Below, in pieces: positions 25,146 through 36,566 of a stretch of DNA of 64,000 bases. Source of the DNA: Ophiura sarsii (lineage: Eukaryota > Echinodermata > Ophiuroidea > Amphilepidida > Ophiuridae). The position numbers and the translations under genes were made by a program. The stretch covers positions 29,917,583-29,981,582 of the forward strand of contig CM069448.1 of assembly GCA_035610835.1 (NCBI GenBank). Reading direction: 5' to 3'. The notes under the pieces are model-generated. The model had not been told where the DNA came from. It worked only from the letters and a program-made list of their open reading frames with translations, and ran no database searches. The stretch's first letter is position 1. Every line of letters starts with the position of its first letter.

Positions 25146-25630
25146 ACATATGCATCAGATGCGCAAAAAGAGGCAAATGGAACTTTTGTTCTAATTTAAA
25201 AACAGAATATGTGTTCCGCAATCTTTGACCATAAGAGGCACAGGGAGTGGTATATGTTGATTTGTTTTGTGTCTGATAGTCTCTTCTAAGTTCTCCTCAA
25301 GCTAACCTTAAAATTGACATAGATGTGTTAATACATCAACATACTATGGATATACGTTTCGTATACAATAAGCACGATAACCACAGATATTGCAGATGCA
25401 CACTTATCTCTATGCCTTGTTTGGCCTAGGAAGCATATTGTTCGCATACTATGAACACGTGAGGGGCTAACAAGGGTAAATGTACATTTTCGTACTATTT
25501 GCCTATAACATTTTGCGTTTGTTATATTGTAGTGAGAGTAAAAGCCGCAACAATAAGCATGCATACCTTTGCCCCATTTGCAACCTAAATTAGGTTTTGA
25601 ACCTAATTGTTTTTTTAATTAACCTGGCAA
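25146..25630. other. No gene seen; orientation switch of the satellite
   Basis: Between direct monomers (ending about 25145) and inverted ones (from about 25470) lies AT-rich sequence without a gene. A fragment at 25470-25500 (GGGTAAATGTACATTTTCG) already belongs to the inverted set. Confidence 0.4.
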
Positions 25631-27330
25631 CTTTAACGCTTCTTTAACTGATATACATATACGTCACAAGGAGTGGTAAATGTACATTGTTGTCCATTTG
25701 TGTAAGTTAGCATACTGTCGCAGTCTGTAACCCTTGGCGTTTTAAGGAGTGGAAAATGTACACCATCGCCCACTTGGCCGCATTCTGTAACATTAAGTGT
25801 CGTGAGGAGTTGCAACTGTACATTGTTGTCTAATTTATCTAAGCACATGGTCGCATTCTTTAACACTTGGAAATTGGAGTCACAATTATTGGCAAAGTCG
25901 CATTTTGTAACCCTTGCAGTTGTCCAATTTGTCTAAATTGGCATGGTCACATTCTGTAAAAGCATTGGAGTTACAATATGTGGCAAATGTACAGTGTGAG
26001 TCAAAATATTCAGGTCCCGATTTCACCGATTTTTTAAACCAGTTAAAATTAACAAATGAATATATTTAATGACTTGCCTAGCAAGGTGGCATTACTAGCT
26101 ATAATATAACCTAAATTTTATTTCATTCAAATTGGTTATTCGAAACGGAAGATATGATAATTTTTCTAAATTCTGTGAAATAAAATCTGTTCCAACTTAT
26201 CTAAGGGATCCCTATGGATGTTAACGTTTAACGCGCGCCTTTTGAATAAGTCAATCAAAAGCGTGTTGGTATTCACAGCAATTACAATAGGAAAAGAGAT
26301 TCTATTGTCTTTGCAGTTATGTTTTCAATAGTTTTCGTGCAATCAGAGATAGCCTATAACAAACATTATTGAGTTTTAACAAAATGTTGACCAAAGTATT
26401 TTAAAACTGGTTATTTTAATCGAATTGATATGAGAGACGTCTGAGAGAAAACAGATCTTGTATCTTTAAACAGTTTGTGCGTTGGCAACTTACCAGGCAA
26501 AATGCATAGTCCATTTTTTGAGTATATTTGTGCAATACTGAGTTAAATTATAATATATTTAAATACTTTGCATGCAATATCGTTTAATTTATCAGAGATT
26601 CAACAAAACTGATATGTTGGTATAAATTGCAACAGCTATACAGTGTGTTGTGTTGTATGAATAACTAATATTACAGTAGTATTAACATCCACCACCAAAC
26701 TTGGAATACTTTTGATTACGCGTCTTTTCGTAAATATGTTGTAAATCTGGCGTGAAATATGATATTGTCGCGAAAACATCACCAGGTATGAAGAAGTATG
26801 TCTACTCTCATAAACAATGAAAACAATTACCAATTTTGTACAAGAAGTATTTTTCTTGATTTTTTGAAAACGGGACCTGACTATTTTGACTCACCCTGTA
26901 CACTTTGATCCATTTGTCTTTATCAGCATACGGTCGCTTTTTGTTATCCTTGGAGTTGCGAAAAGTGGCAAATGTACACTATCGTCCTTTTGGTCAAATC
27001 AGCACACGATCGCTTTCTGTAACCCTTGGAGCTGCAATAAGTGGCAAATGTACATTGCTGGCCAATTTGTCTAAATCAGCACACGATCGCTTTTTGTAAC
27101 CCTTGGAGCTGCAATGAATTGTAAATGTACATTGTTGACCAATTAATCTAATTTAACAACACATGGCCGCATTCTTTAACACTTGGAGTCACGATGATTG
27201 GCAAAATCTAAGTTAGCATATTATCGCATTTTGTAACCCTTAGAGTTGCAAGGAATTGCAACGATACGTTGTTGTCCCATTTTTTTAATTAGCATACGAT
27301 CGCTTTCTGTTACCCTTGGAGTTGCAGGAG
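25631..27330 (-). repeat. 76-bp-family monomers, inverted orientation
   Basis: Several diverged monomers now read on the minus strand: AGGAGTGGTAAATGTACATT, GTTGTCCATTTGTGTAAGTT, CGATCGCTTTCTGTAACCCT and GGAGCTGCAATAAGTGGCAA. The set is split at 25990-26900 by a mariner-like element. Confidence 0.75.
25990..26900. mobile_element. Mariner-like MITE inserted in a satellite monomer
   Basis: The ends TACAGTGTGAGTCAAAATAT and ATTTTGACTCACCCTGTA are inverse copies, with CAGGTCCCG / CGGGACCTG further in. Flanks are GTGGCAAATG|TA and TA|CACTTTGATCCATTTGTC, which join to rebuild a satellite monomer with a single TA. 911 bp, no transposase. Confidence 0.85.
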
Positions 27331-28703
27331 TTTTTTTTTTCAACTTGACATTTTCCTTAAATTTCATGATATCGTTGATCATTTAATCCAAAAGATTATA
27401 TATGGTCACGCGTTATGAACTCACCTCCCAATAGGGTGGTGCTGTTACACTTTTTAGTTTCATGCTATCATATTCCTTAGAACCTTTTAAAACCACAAAA
27501 GCTAACTCAACAAATTTGGTATCATTTTAGAGCCCTTATAACAATCTATTTGCCTGCAAAATGGCATTGATATAGCTAATACAGAAAGGGAGATACAGCT
27601 GTTTAAAGTTTGAGTACCAGGGGTGGTGCCGGAAGGAACGCATTATCTTCAACCACGGCACACTTGCCTGCCCCAAATGCGTTGTTCTTTTTACAATAAC
27701 TAGTCGTCCCCTTATGTTACAAACACCATTCTGGTCCCATTTTAAAGGATATTTAGTAGTCTCTAAGTATGTGGTTCAACAGACTTGTCAACTATTTGTA
27801 ACTACTAATTAAATATGGATAAGACAATGATCGTCAGCTTTCTTCCTGTTCGCTACACACTCAACTTGAATAATCAACCTCAATTTACCGGATTTATAAG
27901 AATGACTATAACAGAAAAGGTTTTCAACCTATGATAGCAAAAGTATAGATTTTTTTAAAGCTTGTATCTATAGAATTCAGAAATGCAATTTAGATCAGAA
28001 AAGAGTACATCGGGAATAAACAATTCTGAAAATTATAAAAATATATAAAATAAAAATTGGAGATATTCACTAGCCGGTATAATTGCATTACCGACGTAGT
28101 AACCGTTAATAATTATATATCATGTGATGGGTAATTTCATGAGAAATTCAAATATGTAAAGTAAATAATGATAGGAGTAAGTATAACAAATATATGGATC
28201 TCAAATTAAAAATTAAAAAACTCTGATTTTCCCGAACATTGTGAATCATACCATTTTAGTCCTTGGTCGTACTATACTTTCAATGGCATATTTGGTTACC
28301 TCATGCAATTACCCTTCAGGAAATGTATATTTTTACTACCTCGGGGGGGGGGGGGGGGGGGGGGGTATACAAGCAAATATATATGTGTAAAGTAAAAGGA
28401 GCGAGCTTATAACACATGACCCTTGTAGGTAAGTAAAAGGAGAAGCAGTACTCTAAGTATGCAACGAATTGTGGTAAATATCAAAAGGTCAATGCTCTGT
28501 TGCTCTCCATCGACAAAGTGTGTTCTAATTTGGTAAGAGTCCAAAGCAGGGAGTTGCCTAATATCCAACAATAAAAGGTGTCTCTGACCACTAAAAACGG
28601 GGAAAACGTGGCACCCCCATCACCCGTCACAACAACGAAACCCCACACATCCCATCCGACCTTTGCATTACAGGCCTTCTCAATTCATCAGGGTCGGATC
28701 TAC
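27331..28703. other. No gene seen
   Basis: AT-rich DNA with a 23-bp G run at 28343-28365. A 40-bp segment at 27637-27676 (starts AACGCATTATCTTCAACCAC) recurs unchanged at 28704-28743. Confidence 0.4.
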
Positions 28704-29290
28704 AACGCATTATCTTCAACCACGGCACACTTGCCTGCCCCAACACCAATGGTCTCAACGCCCAATGTACAGCTTTCAAATCTTAACTCTCCTACTGTTT
28801 ACATCGTATCATCTTTATACCCCTCTACCCCCCCACCCTCCCTCCCCCACCCCGTGGCCTTTTGGACTCCATTTTTATTTTGTTATTAATCATGTATATA
28901 ATTATTTCGTAATCACTTACTTTCAGGTTTTGTTTCCCGCTTCATCCTTTTCTCTATCTCCTCCTCTCCTATCCTATTTCTCTCTCTTCTCTTTTTTCTT
29001 TTCTCTTTCACTTTCTCTATAGTCGCGCTCTCGCCCCTCTGTCGCGTTCTGCCCATTGCGCGCTCTCGCCCCTCTGTGTCGCGTTCTGCTCATTGTCTTA
29101 CGCTCTTGCTTACGCTCTTGCTTACGCTCTTGCTTACGCTCTTGTATTTCTTCTTTTATTTATTTTTATTTTGAATTGGCTCCGCATTCGCATACACTCT
29201 CCATTCCGTGATCAAGGTCCCTCGACCGAAACGTCGGATATTTTATAATAAAATATTGTGCATCTAAACAAGAACACTTGAATACATTGT
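28704..29290 (+). mobile_element. Penelope-like retroelement remnant (tentative)
   Basis: Starts at the second copy of the 40-bp repeat, passes through pyrimidine-rich DNA and tandem TTACGCTCTTGC units (about 29095-29150), and ends at the hammerhead-like motif and an AT-rich tail. Penelope-like elements are known to carry hammerhead motifs in their terminal repeats. No reverse transcriptase frame is left, so the assignment rests on the motif. Confidence 0.35.
29206..29240 (+). ncRNA. Hammerhead-ribozyme-like motif, degenerate
   Basis: GTGATCA, then the short stem GGTC-CCTC-GACC, then CGAAACGTCGG. This is the layout of the minimal hammerhead of Penelope-like elements (CUGAUGA, stem II, GAAA, then stem III closing to a cleavage triplet). 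The first box differs from CUGAUGA at two positions, so this copy may be inactive. Confidence 0.45.
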
Positions 29291-30212
29291 AGTATTTTAT
29301 TTTTACCTACAATGAGATTCTTTTATTAACCACGGAAACATATGATGAATGTATAATACAATACATATTTTCAAAACAAAGTTGACTTTAATATCAACCA
29401 ATAGCTCAAATACTATATTTAGAAATACTATGAATAAAGTGTGAATCAAGCATAGACGCCTCATTAACAGACGTAATGTATAGATATAGTTTTACAACTG
29501 GAAAATAAATATTGGCAGAAAAAGTTCAAAAATCCGGACAATTGAACTGTTTGAAGTATGACTGACACAATGGTAGAGGGCGTAATTTAACTCAGGTAAA
29601 GCCTGGCTTAAAATAGGCCTAGGGGAAGGTGTACTTCGATTTGGGTAATAGTCGACAACCAAAAAGAATATGGCGCCAAATGTCATTACTCTGGAAGGCT
29701 TGAAGGCTCTCTTTTTAACAAAAAGAAAAATGGACAAAAGCATTTTGTGTTTACCTAATGTCTGCACTTCGTTTGACTGTGATGACAATACATCATACCA
29801 TGACAATTCCGTAAATGACCGTAATTGTTTCGTGGTTTCATGGTGTTTTCATAAATAGCATTTAATCAACAGTTACACATTCCAAGTACATTTAACGACA
29901 TATGTTATACCTTTTGAGGTCTTTAGTTATTTAGCGATACGCACTGGGAGGTACTTCAAATTAAAGGTTTGTCCAATAAATTGTTGACACCAAAATATTA
30001 GCGTGTTGCTACGTTTAACGTGCTGACGAGCGAACTTTGTTTTATATTCAATTACAAATATTCTTTCAAAATATGTAATAGTTTACATCCGGTTTGTGTT
30101 TACTCCCATACTTTGAGGCTGTTAAGAAAACGCTCTTTTAGCATCACTCTCGGCCAACGCTCTTATTTTTTGAAACTTTTAGTTAAAGATTTTTTGTTAT
30201 CTGCAAATATGA
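29291..30212. other. No gene seen
   Basis: AT-rich intergenic DNA. Frames at 29492-29806 (-) and 29670-29858 (+) overlap each other and show no domain. Confidence 0.35.
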
Positions 30213-30474
30213 TTAGGGCTCTTGCCATTTTACAGATAGAGAAAAGCTCGAGGAAAGGGCGGGGAAAGCGCGTTCCTTTTTTCTATATTGTTAATCCCAA
30301 GCTTTCCTCTGTCATAAAATGTCAAAATCAATATAGGTTAACCATTGACAAGTTGAGGTACCCATTAAGTGAGGTGTAAATCACCGATTCTTTTTCACTC
30401 CTTTTAACAATATAGAAAAAGGAGCGCGCTTTCCCCGCTCTTTCCTCTATCTGTAAAAGGGCAAGAGCCCTTAA
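30213..30474. mobile_element. Hairpin MITE
   Basis: A 262-bp palindrome with TTAGGGCTCTTGCC at the left, and GGCAAGAGCCCTTAA at the right. The arms continue through TTTTACAGATAGAG and GGCGGGGAAAGCGCG to TATATTGTTAA. The right end carries TTAA and the left TTAG, so a mutated TTAA-target element is likely. Confidence 0.75.
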
Positions 30475-30979
30475 TGTTTAGAAAAAGACAATTTCCAGGT
30501 AGCTCAAAGATGCCTACTTTTTGGAACATTTCCAATTTCTACACCAAAGAGAACCATTACAAAATTGGTCAAATCGGTCACCCATAGATCCCTTTTGGGG
30601 ACAATTTGGTCGGCTCTCATACGATGCCCTCTATGTTTTGCATAGTCCATGTCACCGAAATGTCCAGAAATGCTCGCTTTACTTTCGTATCTATTACATT
30701 CTGAAGTGTGAGATTTAATATTGAATGTAAATACAAAATGTTAAATAGTTGCTTTAAAGATGTTAACCTGCCAGAAGAGAACATATCGTATAACCTGTTC
30801 ACACACCTGTTCACTTGATGACAGGCAGTACAGAGGTAAATGGAGAAATTGTAACCTTAGTAATTTCCCAAGGAGAAATGGATGTAGCTAGCAAACAAGG
30901 CATTGTGAGTACCCGATGAAAAATTCTCCATTATTGACTAATATTATGTACAAACAGAATCACTAGAAATATGAACAGC
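30475..30979 (-). other. Duplicated 3' flank of lectin A
   Basis: Downstream of the lectin A stop (minus strand), this ~500 bp matches 53780-54172 downstream of lectin B. Examples are AAAGATGCCTA, GGAACATTTCCAATTT, TTGGCTCTCATAC against TCGGCTCTCATAC, and GTTCACTTGATGAC. It contains the 3'UTR; an ATTAAA-type signal (minus strand, 30714-30719) is the only poly(A) candidate. The match ends near 30.48 kb beside the hairpin MITE, which marks the left duplication boundary. Confidence 0.6.
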
Positions 30980-31101
30980 TCATGGTGGGCAGCAAAGATC
31001 GACCGCAGGTTTCTCACAAATGACCTGCGTATATTTATCCGGTGTACATGGTCTATCAGTCCACGCAATATCGCCGTTAGTCATCTCCAAACAATCATTT
31101 T
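30980..31101 (-). CDS. Lectin A exon 7: CTLD C-terminal part and stop
   Basis: The acceptor is CAAGTAG|AAAATG. With the 1-nt carry-over it reads KNDCLEMTNGDIAWTD, then RPC, YTQVICEK, and a tail ending DLCCPP before TGA at 30982-30980. NDCLEM...IAWTD..C...ICEK is the second half of a C-type lectin-like fold (cysteines 3 and 4, and a WxD in place of WND). The exon is 122 nt, the same as its lectin B counterpart. The Cys-Cys pair in the tail lies outside the usual fold and could allow disulfide-linked oligomers; that is inference. Confidence 0.85.
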
Positions 31102-31473
31102 CTACTTGAAATGGCCATAGACCAGTTAGTCCTAGAACTGGCCTCAAGTCGTTTATCCAATCTATTTAAGATAGTGATATAACAAAGATGAATAAAGACA
31201 CAAATTATGATAATAATCATCCCTTTTTCCCCCTTAAAGGTGTAACCACATTCTCTTAGTTCCCCACTAGCGAACCACACATGGTAAAACAATCAAGGCT
31301 GTTAGGACAAGGAAAGTCAAGGTTGAATTTGTTCAAAGTAACAGGGCCCGTCACTCGGGTTAATCCCCTAAATTTAGTAACGACTATTGTGTCATCTAGC
31401 TCATTATTACATGAATTTAAGGCTCAACCTCCCTGGTTGATATTTCCAGCAGAGAGTTGGCGTGGTTATGTCT

Positions 31474-31510
31474 TTAAGGCGAAATTCTTTTCAAAATAAT
31501 TTCGCCTTAA
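31474..31510. repeat. Short perfect hairpin in the last intron of lectin A
   Basis: TTAAGGCGAAATT (31474-31486) and its exact complement (31498-31510), with an 11-nt loop. It lies in a ~430-bp stretch (about 31195-31625) that lectin B lacks. Confidence 0.6.
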
Positions 31511-31935
31511 CGTCATTTTAAACAATAGATTTCGCCCTAACGAACAAAAGACGGGATAAATCGCATTGTTCTCTATCGCCTTAAGGATGGTTTTAAGCGT
31601 ATAATACTATGATTTAGACCACACAAATCCAGGATAATGCAAACTGCGTCTCTTTGGGATACAGTTGCGTTATAGTTTAACGGGTATGCACGCGTACTTT
31701 ATGAACAGTCAAAGGGATTGCGATTCGAACTATAACTGATATTAAAATCTTACAGTCAAACTGGTATAGATTTTCTATGACAAAAAACAATAACTTATAA
31801 ATGATTATTATTCGCATATTAATACAAATGTCATGTGGCTAAGAAATTGAACGGCTGCAGCCGTTGCGGATAGGTTTCTGGCGCGTCACTGGCATTTGAT
31901 TCAAGTTAGCTCGCAGGAACGAATAGCGCGCAGTG

Positions 31936-32025
31936 ATTAACTCCCATAGCATGGTGTAACGATCCAACGACGCACCGTGATTTACTCCCATAGCACGGTG
32001 TGACGATCCAATGACGCACTACAGA
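31936..32025. repeat. Two-copy tandem repeat, ~45 bp
   Basis: The unit with ACTCCCATAGCA(T/C)GGTGT and ACGATCCAA(C/T)GACGCAC occurs twice in a row in the intron between exons 6 and 7 of lectin A. Confidence 0.7.
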
Positions 32026-32280
32026 TTAAATAGGCAATACAGGGAGTGTCCAAAAGTGTCCCGTGTTATACATGATTTTTGTGGCCATATAAGGATTGAA
32101 TGTGAAATACTCTTTAAAGTTTTTATCAATTTTGGAGCTTTCGTTATCAATTTTTTGGCAAATCCACTTAGGCATGTCAAATTCAGCTTTGGCCACCTTT
32201 TATGGGCCAAATTTTTCCCGAGTCAACCATTTTAGGGGACTGCGGGAATTCAGTCGTAGGATAGAAATCACCTCACTTAC

Positions 32281-32601
32281 TCCAGTATCCTGTTCCACGC
32301 TTGGTATCATAGTAGTACTTCGCGTTTGCACCATCAACGCAGTCCCATGTCCCCTCCATCTGGTCGTCCTTGCATCCTAACCAGATGGAACTTAAAGGGC
32401 TGTAACCGAACCCACGGATGAAATCATTCTCTTCTTTGCTGTTTATGACCACCGGAATCGCACCCAGGTCCTGACAGTCATCATACGCTTCATTCCATGA
32501 TTTTATTGTTGGAAACAAACCTGGATTGGTGTCTACCTCTTTGTAACAGCTACTATTATAGTACGTCCAGGATGAGACTGAAAGGCAGGAGGCCGGTTGA
32601 T
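32281..32601 (-). CDS. Lectin A exon 6: CTLD N-terminal part
   Basis: 321 nt, acceptor CCTCAACAG|ATC, donor TGGA|GTAAGTG, phase 1 at both ends. It encodes QPASCLSVSSWTYY, SCYKEVDTNPG, SWNEAYDDCQDLGAIPVVI, NSKEENDFIRGF, SIWLGCKDDQMEGTWDCVDG and ends at GTGYWS. This is the first part of a long-form CTLD: the N-terminal Cys pair, an alpha-2 helix, and WIGL appearing as WLGC. Two extra cysteines (WLGC and TWDC) are shared with lectin B. No EPN or QPD motif is present, so classical Ca2+-dependent sugar binding is not supported. Open frame on the 5' side continues into the intron but is not part of the exon. Confidence 0.9.
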
Positions 32602-32856
32602 CTGTTGAGGGGGCAAGAGGTGGAGGGGGGAGATAACATGAATACAAATTAAAATGATATGATATGAGGGCTTCGATGGATATGAAACGAATATAGTCGA
32701 TGCATCACTTAAGTCTTTGCAAGTATTGTCGTCTATTCTACTTTCTCAGAATCGTAAAGTGCCTTGTTCAACATTTCCTTTGCCTTGATTCTGTGGGCGT
32801 GTAAGCGTCAACTCCTCGAGTGGGCGTGCGCGTTCATTTAATGCAATCAGTCCTTG

Positions 32857-33716
32857 TACAGGGTGTCCCAATGATGATCATGTTCCGCGTTATTACATTC
32901 ATTAACATGTTAGTATGTGACTTGATGATTATAATATCAATGCACATGTTCCGCGTTATTATTTTTATTACATCTTTAGTATGTGGCATTAATGATTATA
33001 ATATCAACTTGTAGATAATTTAGTTAACTTTCAAATGCCACTTATTTGATTGTTATTGTTCTTACTTATCTAACGATATGCTTGATCAACCACGGGTAGG
33101 CTTACTTACAAACGGGTTGTGCCATTTTTAGGGGAAAAGATGCTTGTGGAAAAAGTCATTGATTATTGAATATTTAGTGTTTACTACTTGATGTCCATAT
33201 GAGCTCCACAATACCTAAAGTAGCTTTCAAATGCTATTTATTTTGTCGCATTTGGTTTATCCTATCCCAAAATAGACTCGAGTAAAGTGAAGCAATCAAA
33301 GTTAAATTTGTGATATGTTTATAAAGAATGCTTCAATTACACATGAATGATTTGTTTCAAATATCTGACACAACTTTTTTAATCGCTCTTGGTTCAACAA
33401 GCATATCTATGGATAGGCTTGTTGAAAAGTGCATTTATTTAGCTATAAATACCATTGTTAAGTAAATTCAACAGGACAAACTGTGTCCAAAATAACTCAT
33501 TCCTTAAAAACCATCTTTTTCTTAAAGTGGCACGAGCCCGATTTTCGTACTTGATCAAAAAATCTTTAGATTGAGAAAAATACATACAAACAAATAAACG
33601 GCATTTCGAAGCCACCTAGATTATCTTAGTCTTTATACAGATTTATGCCAAAAACTGATTACAAAATAAGAGCAATGACATGGAACACGTGCACGCTTTT
33701 TTAGGGACACCCTGTA
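32857..33716. mobile_element. Mariner-like MITE in a lectin A intron
   Basis: The left end TACAGGGTGTCCCAATGATG and right end TTTTTTAGGGACACCCTGTA share inverted TACAGGGTGTCC cores with TA termini. 860 bp, no transposase; internal direct repeats of ATGTTCCGCGTTATTA near 32879 and 32945. Confidence 0.75.
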
Positions 33717-33814
33717 AATCACACTTTGATGGAATATCATAAACATTAACAAATGTGTAATTTTACAGCCATTATCATTGTGTTGTCAACGTAATTATTA
33801 AGAAAATCTGAACA

Positions 33815-36395
33815 TTCGTGCAGTATCACGGCGGGGCTGCAAAACCAATACGGGTTATGTAAGGTACGTGTAGTATCACGGCGGGGCTGCAAAACCAATA
33901 CGGGTTATGTACGGTACGTGTAGTACCACGACGGGGCTGCAAATCAATACCGGGGTTATGTAAGGTACGTGTAGTATCACGGCGGGGCTGCAAAACCAAT
34001 ACGGGTTATGTACGGTACGTGTAGTACCACGACGGGGCTGCAAATCAATACCGGGGTTATGTAAGGTACGTGTAGTATCACGGCGGGGCTGCAAAACCAA
34101 TACGGGTTATGTACGGTACGTGTAGTACCACGACGGGGCTGCAAATCAATACCGGGGTTATGTAAGGTACGTATAGTATCACGGCGGGGCTGTAAAACCA
34201 ATACGGGTTATGTACGGTACGTGTAGTATCACGACGGGGCTGCAAATCAATACCGGAGTTATGTAAGGTACGTGTAGTATCACGGCGGGCTGCAAAACCA
34301 ATACGGGTTATGTAAAGTAGGTACGTGTAGTATCACGACGGGTCTGCAAAACGAATATGGGTTATGGAAGGTGCGTGTAGTATCACGGCGGGGATGCAAA
34401 TCCAATACGGGTTTAATGTAAGGTATGTTTAGTAACACGACGGACTGCAAAACCAATACGGGTTATGTAAGGTACGTGTAGTATCACGGCGGGGCTGCAA
34501 AACCAATACGGGTTATGTACGGTACGTGTAGTATCACGGCGGGGTTGTAATACCAATACGGGTTATGTAAAGTACGTGTAGTATCACGACGGGTCTGCAA
34601 ACCGAATATGGGTTATGGAAGGTGCGTGTAGTATCACGGCGGGGATCCAATACGGGTTTAATGTAAGGTATGTTTAGTAACACGACGGACTGCAAAACCA
34701 ATACGGGTTATGTAAGGTACGTGTAGTATCACGGCGGGGCTGCAAAACCAATACGGGTTATGTACGGTACGTGTAGTATCACGGCGGGGTTGTAATACCA
34801 ATACGGGTTATGTAAGGTACGTGTAGTATCACGACGGGTCTGCAAACCGAATATGGGTTATGGAAGGTGCGTGTAGTATCACGGCGGGGATGCAAATCCA
34901 ATACGGGTATAATGTAAGGTATGTTTAGTAACACGACGGACTGCAAAACCAATACGGGTTATGTAAGGTACGTGTAGTATCACGGCGGGGCTGTAAAACC
35001 AATACGGGTTATGTAAGGTACGTCTGGTATCACGATGGGGATGCAAAACCAATACGGGTTATGTGAGGTACGTGTAGTATCACGGCGGGGATGCAAATCC
35101 AATACGTGTTTAATGTAAGGTATGTTTAGTAACACGACGGACTGCAAAACCAATACGGGTTATGTAAGGTACGTGTAGTATCACGGCGGGGCTGCGAAAC
35201 CAATAGACGTTATTCGTAATTGGCGATTTCAAACTATAGATGGCGATATACTCTGATGTGACGTCACTAATAATAACGAAAGCGAGGCCAATATTGGTAA
35301 ATTACGTAAACATTGGTGTCATGTGACGTAATTTACCAATATTGGCCTCGCTTTCGTTATGATTAGTGACGTCACATCAGAGTATGTCTCCCTCTTTAGC
35401 TTGAAATCACCAATTACGAATAACGTCTATACGGGTAATGTAAGGTATGTGTAGTACCACGACCGGGCTGCGGGTTATGTAAGGTACGTGTAGTATCACG
35501 ACGGGGCTGCGAAACCAATACGGGTTATGTAAGGTACGTAGTACCACGACCGGGCTGCGGGTTATGTAAGGTACGTGTAGTATCACGACGGGTCTGCAAA
35601 ACCAAAAAACGGGTTATGTAAGGTACGTGTAGTATCACGACGAGTCTGCAAAACCAAAAAACGGGTTATGTAAGGTACGTGTAGTACCACGACCGGGCTG
35701 TGGGTTATGTAAGGTACGTGTAGTATCACGACGGGGCTGCGAAACCAATACGGGTTATGTAAGGTACGTAGTACCACGACCGGGCTGCGGGTTATGTAAG
35801 GTACGTGTAGTATCACGGCGGGCCTGCAAAACCAATACGGGTTATGTAAGGTACGTGTAGTATCACGGCAGGCCTGCAAAACCAATACGGGTTATGTAAG
35901 GTAGCCTACGTGTATAGTATCACGACGGGGCTGCAAAACCAATACGGGTTATATAAGGTACGTGTAGTATCACGACGGGGCTGCAAAACCAATACGGGTT
36001 ATGTAAGGTATGTGTAGTAACCCGACGGGGCTGCAAAACCAATACGGGTTATGTAAGGTACGTGTAGTATCACGACGGGGCTGCAAAACCAATACGGGTT
36101 ATGTAAGGTACGTCAGTATTACGACGGGGCTGCAAAACCAATACGGGTTATGTAAGGTACGTCAGTATTACGACGGGGCTGCAAAACCAATACGGGTTAT
36201 GTAAGGTACGTCAGTATCACGACGGGGCTGCAAAACCAATACGGGTTATGTAAGTATTACGACGGGGCTGCAAAACCAATACGGGTTATGTAAGTATTAC
36301 GACGGGGCTGCAAAACCAATACGGGTTATGTAAGTATTACGACGGGGCTGCAAAACCAATACGGGTTATGTAAGTATTACGACAGGGCTGCAAAA
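33815..36395. repeat. 50-bp satellite array inside a lectin A intron
   Basis: About fifty copies of GGTACGTGTAGTATCACGGC / GGGGCTGCAAAACCAATACG / GGTTATGTAA. Sub-families form higher-order units: a 101-bp dimer at about 33870-34190, a ~245-bp multi-unit block repeated at about 34330-35160, and 40-bp shortened units at 36250-36390. A palindrome interrupts the array at 35206-35427. Frames through it (HNPYWF..., LQPRRDTTRT...) are by-products of the repeat. Confidence 0.95.
35206..35427. mobile_element. Palindromic MITE nested in the 50-bp satellite
   Basis: GACGTTATTCGTAATTGGCG at the left and CCAATTACGAATAACGTC at the right, with arms near 100 bp that include TGTGACGTCACTAATAATAA / TTATGATTAGTGACGTCACA. 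Flanks are CCAATA and TATACGGG, where satellite units read CCAATACGGG, so a TA-type target is likely. Confidence 0.85.
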
Positions 36396-36566
36396 CCAAC
36401 ACGCTGGGTTTCATCGTAAAAGTGACTTTTACTCTAGACTTGACGACGACGCCAAAATGATATTCGCCCACCACACCATTTCTCATGAGAACTAAACTGA
36501 TACCAATGCAACCACCATGCCACAAATACTCTGTTTCCAATTTGCTTTCTTTTTAAAAATACTTAC

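Noticed and set aside
28343..28365. G run as a regulatory quadruplex
   Set aside because: A single homopolymer run with no gene nearby; similar G/C runs occur elsewhere and are unstable simple repeats.
28578..29022. Two overlapping plus-strand frames rich in Pro/Ser/Thr
   Set aside because: They come from pyrimidine-rich low-complexity DNA; no start context or domain.
33876..35885. Minus-strand frames of 74-100 codons (LQPRRDTTRT...)
   Set aside because: Products of the 50-bp satellite reading through repeated units.
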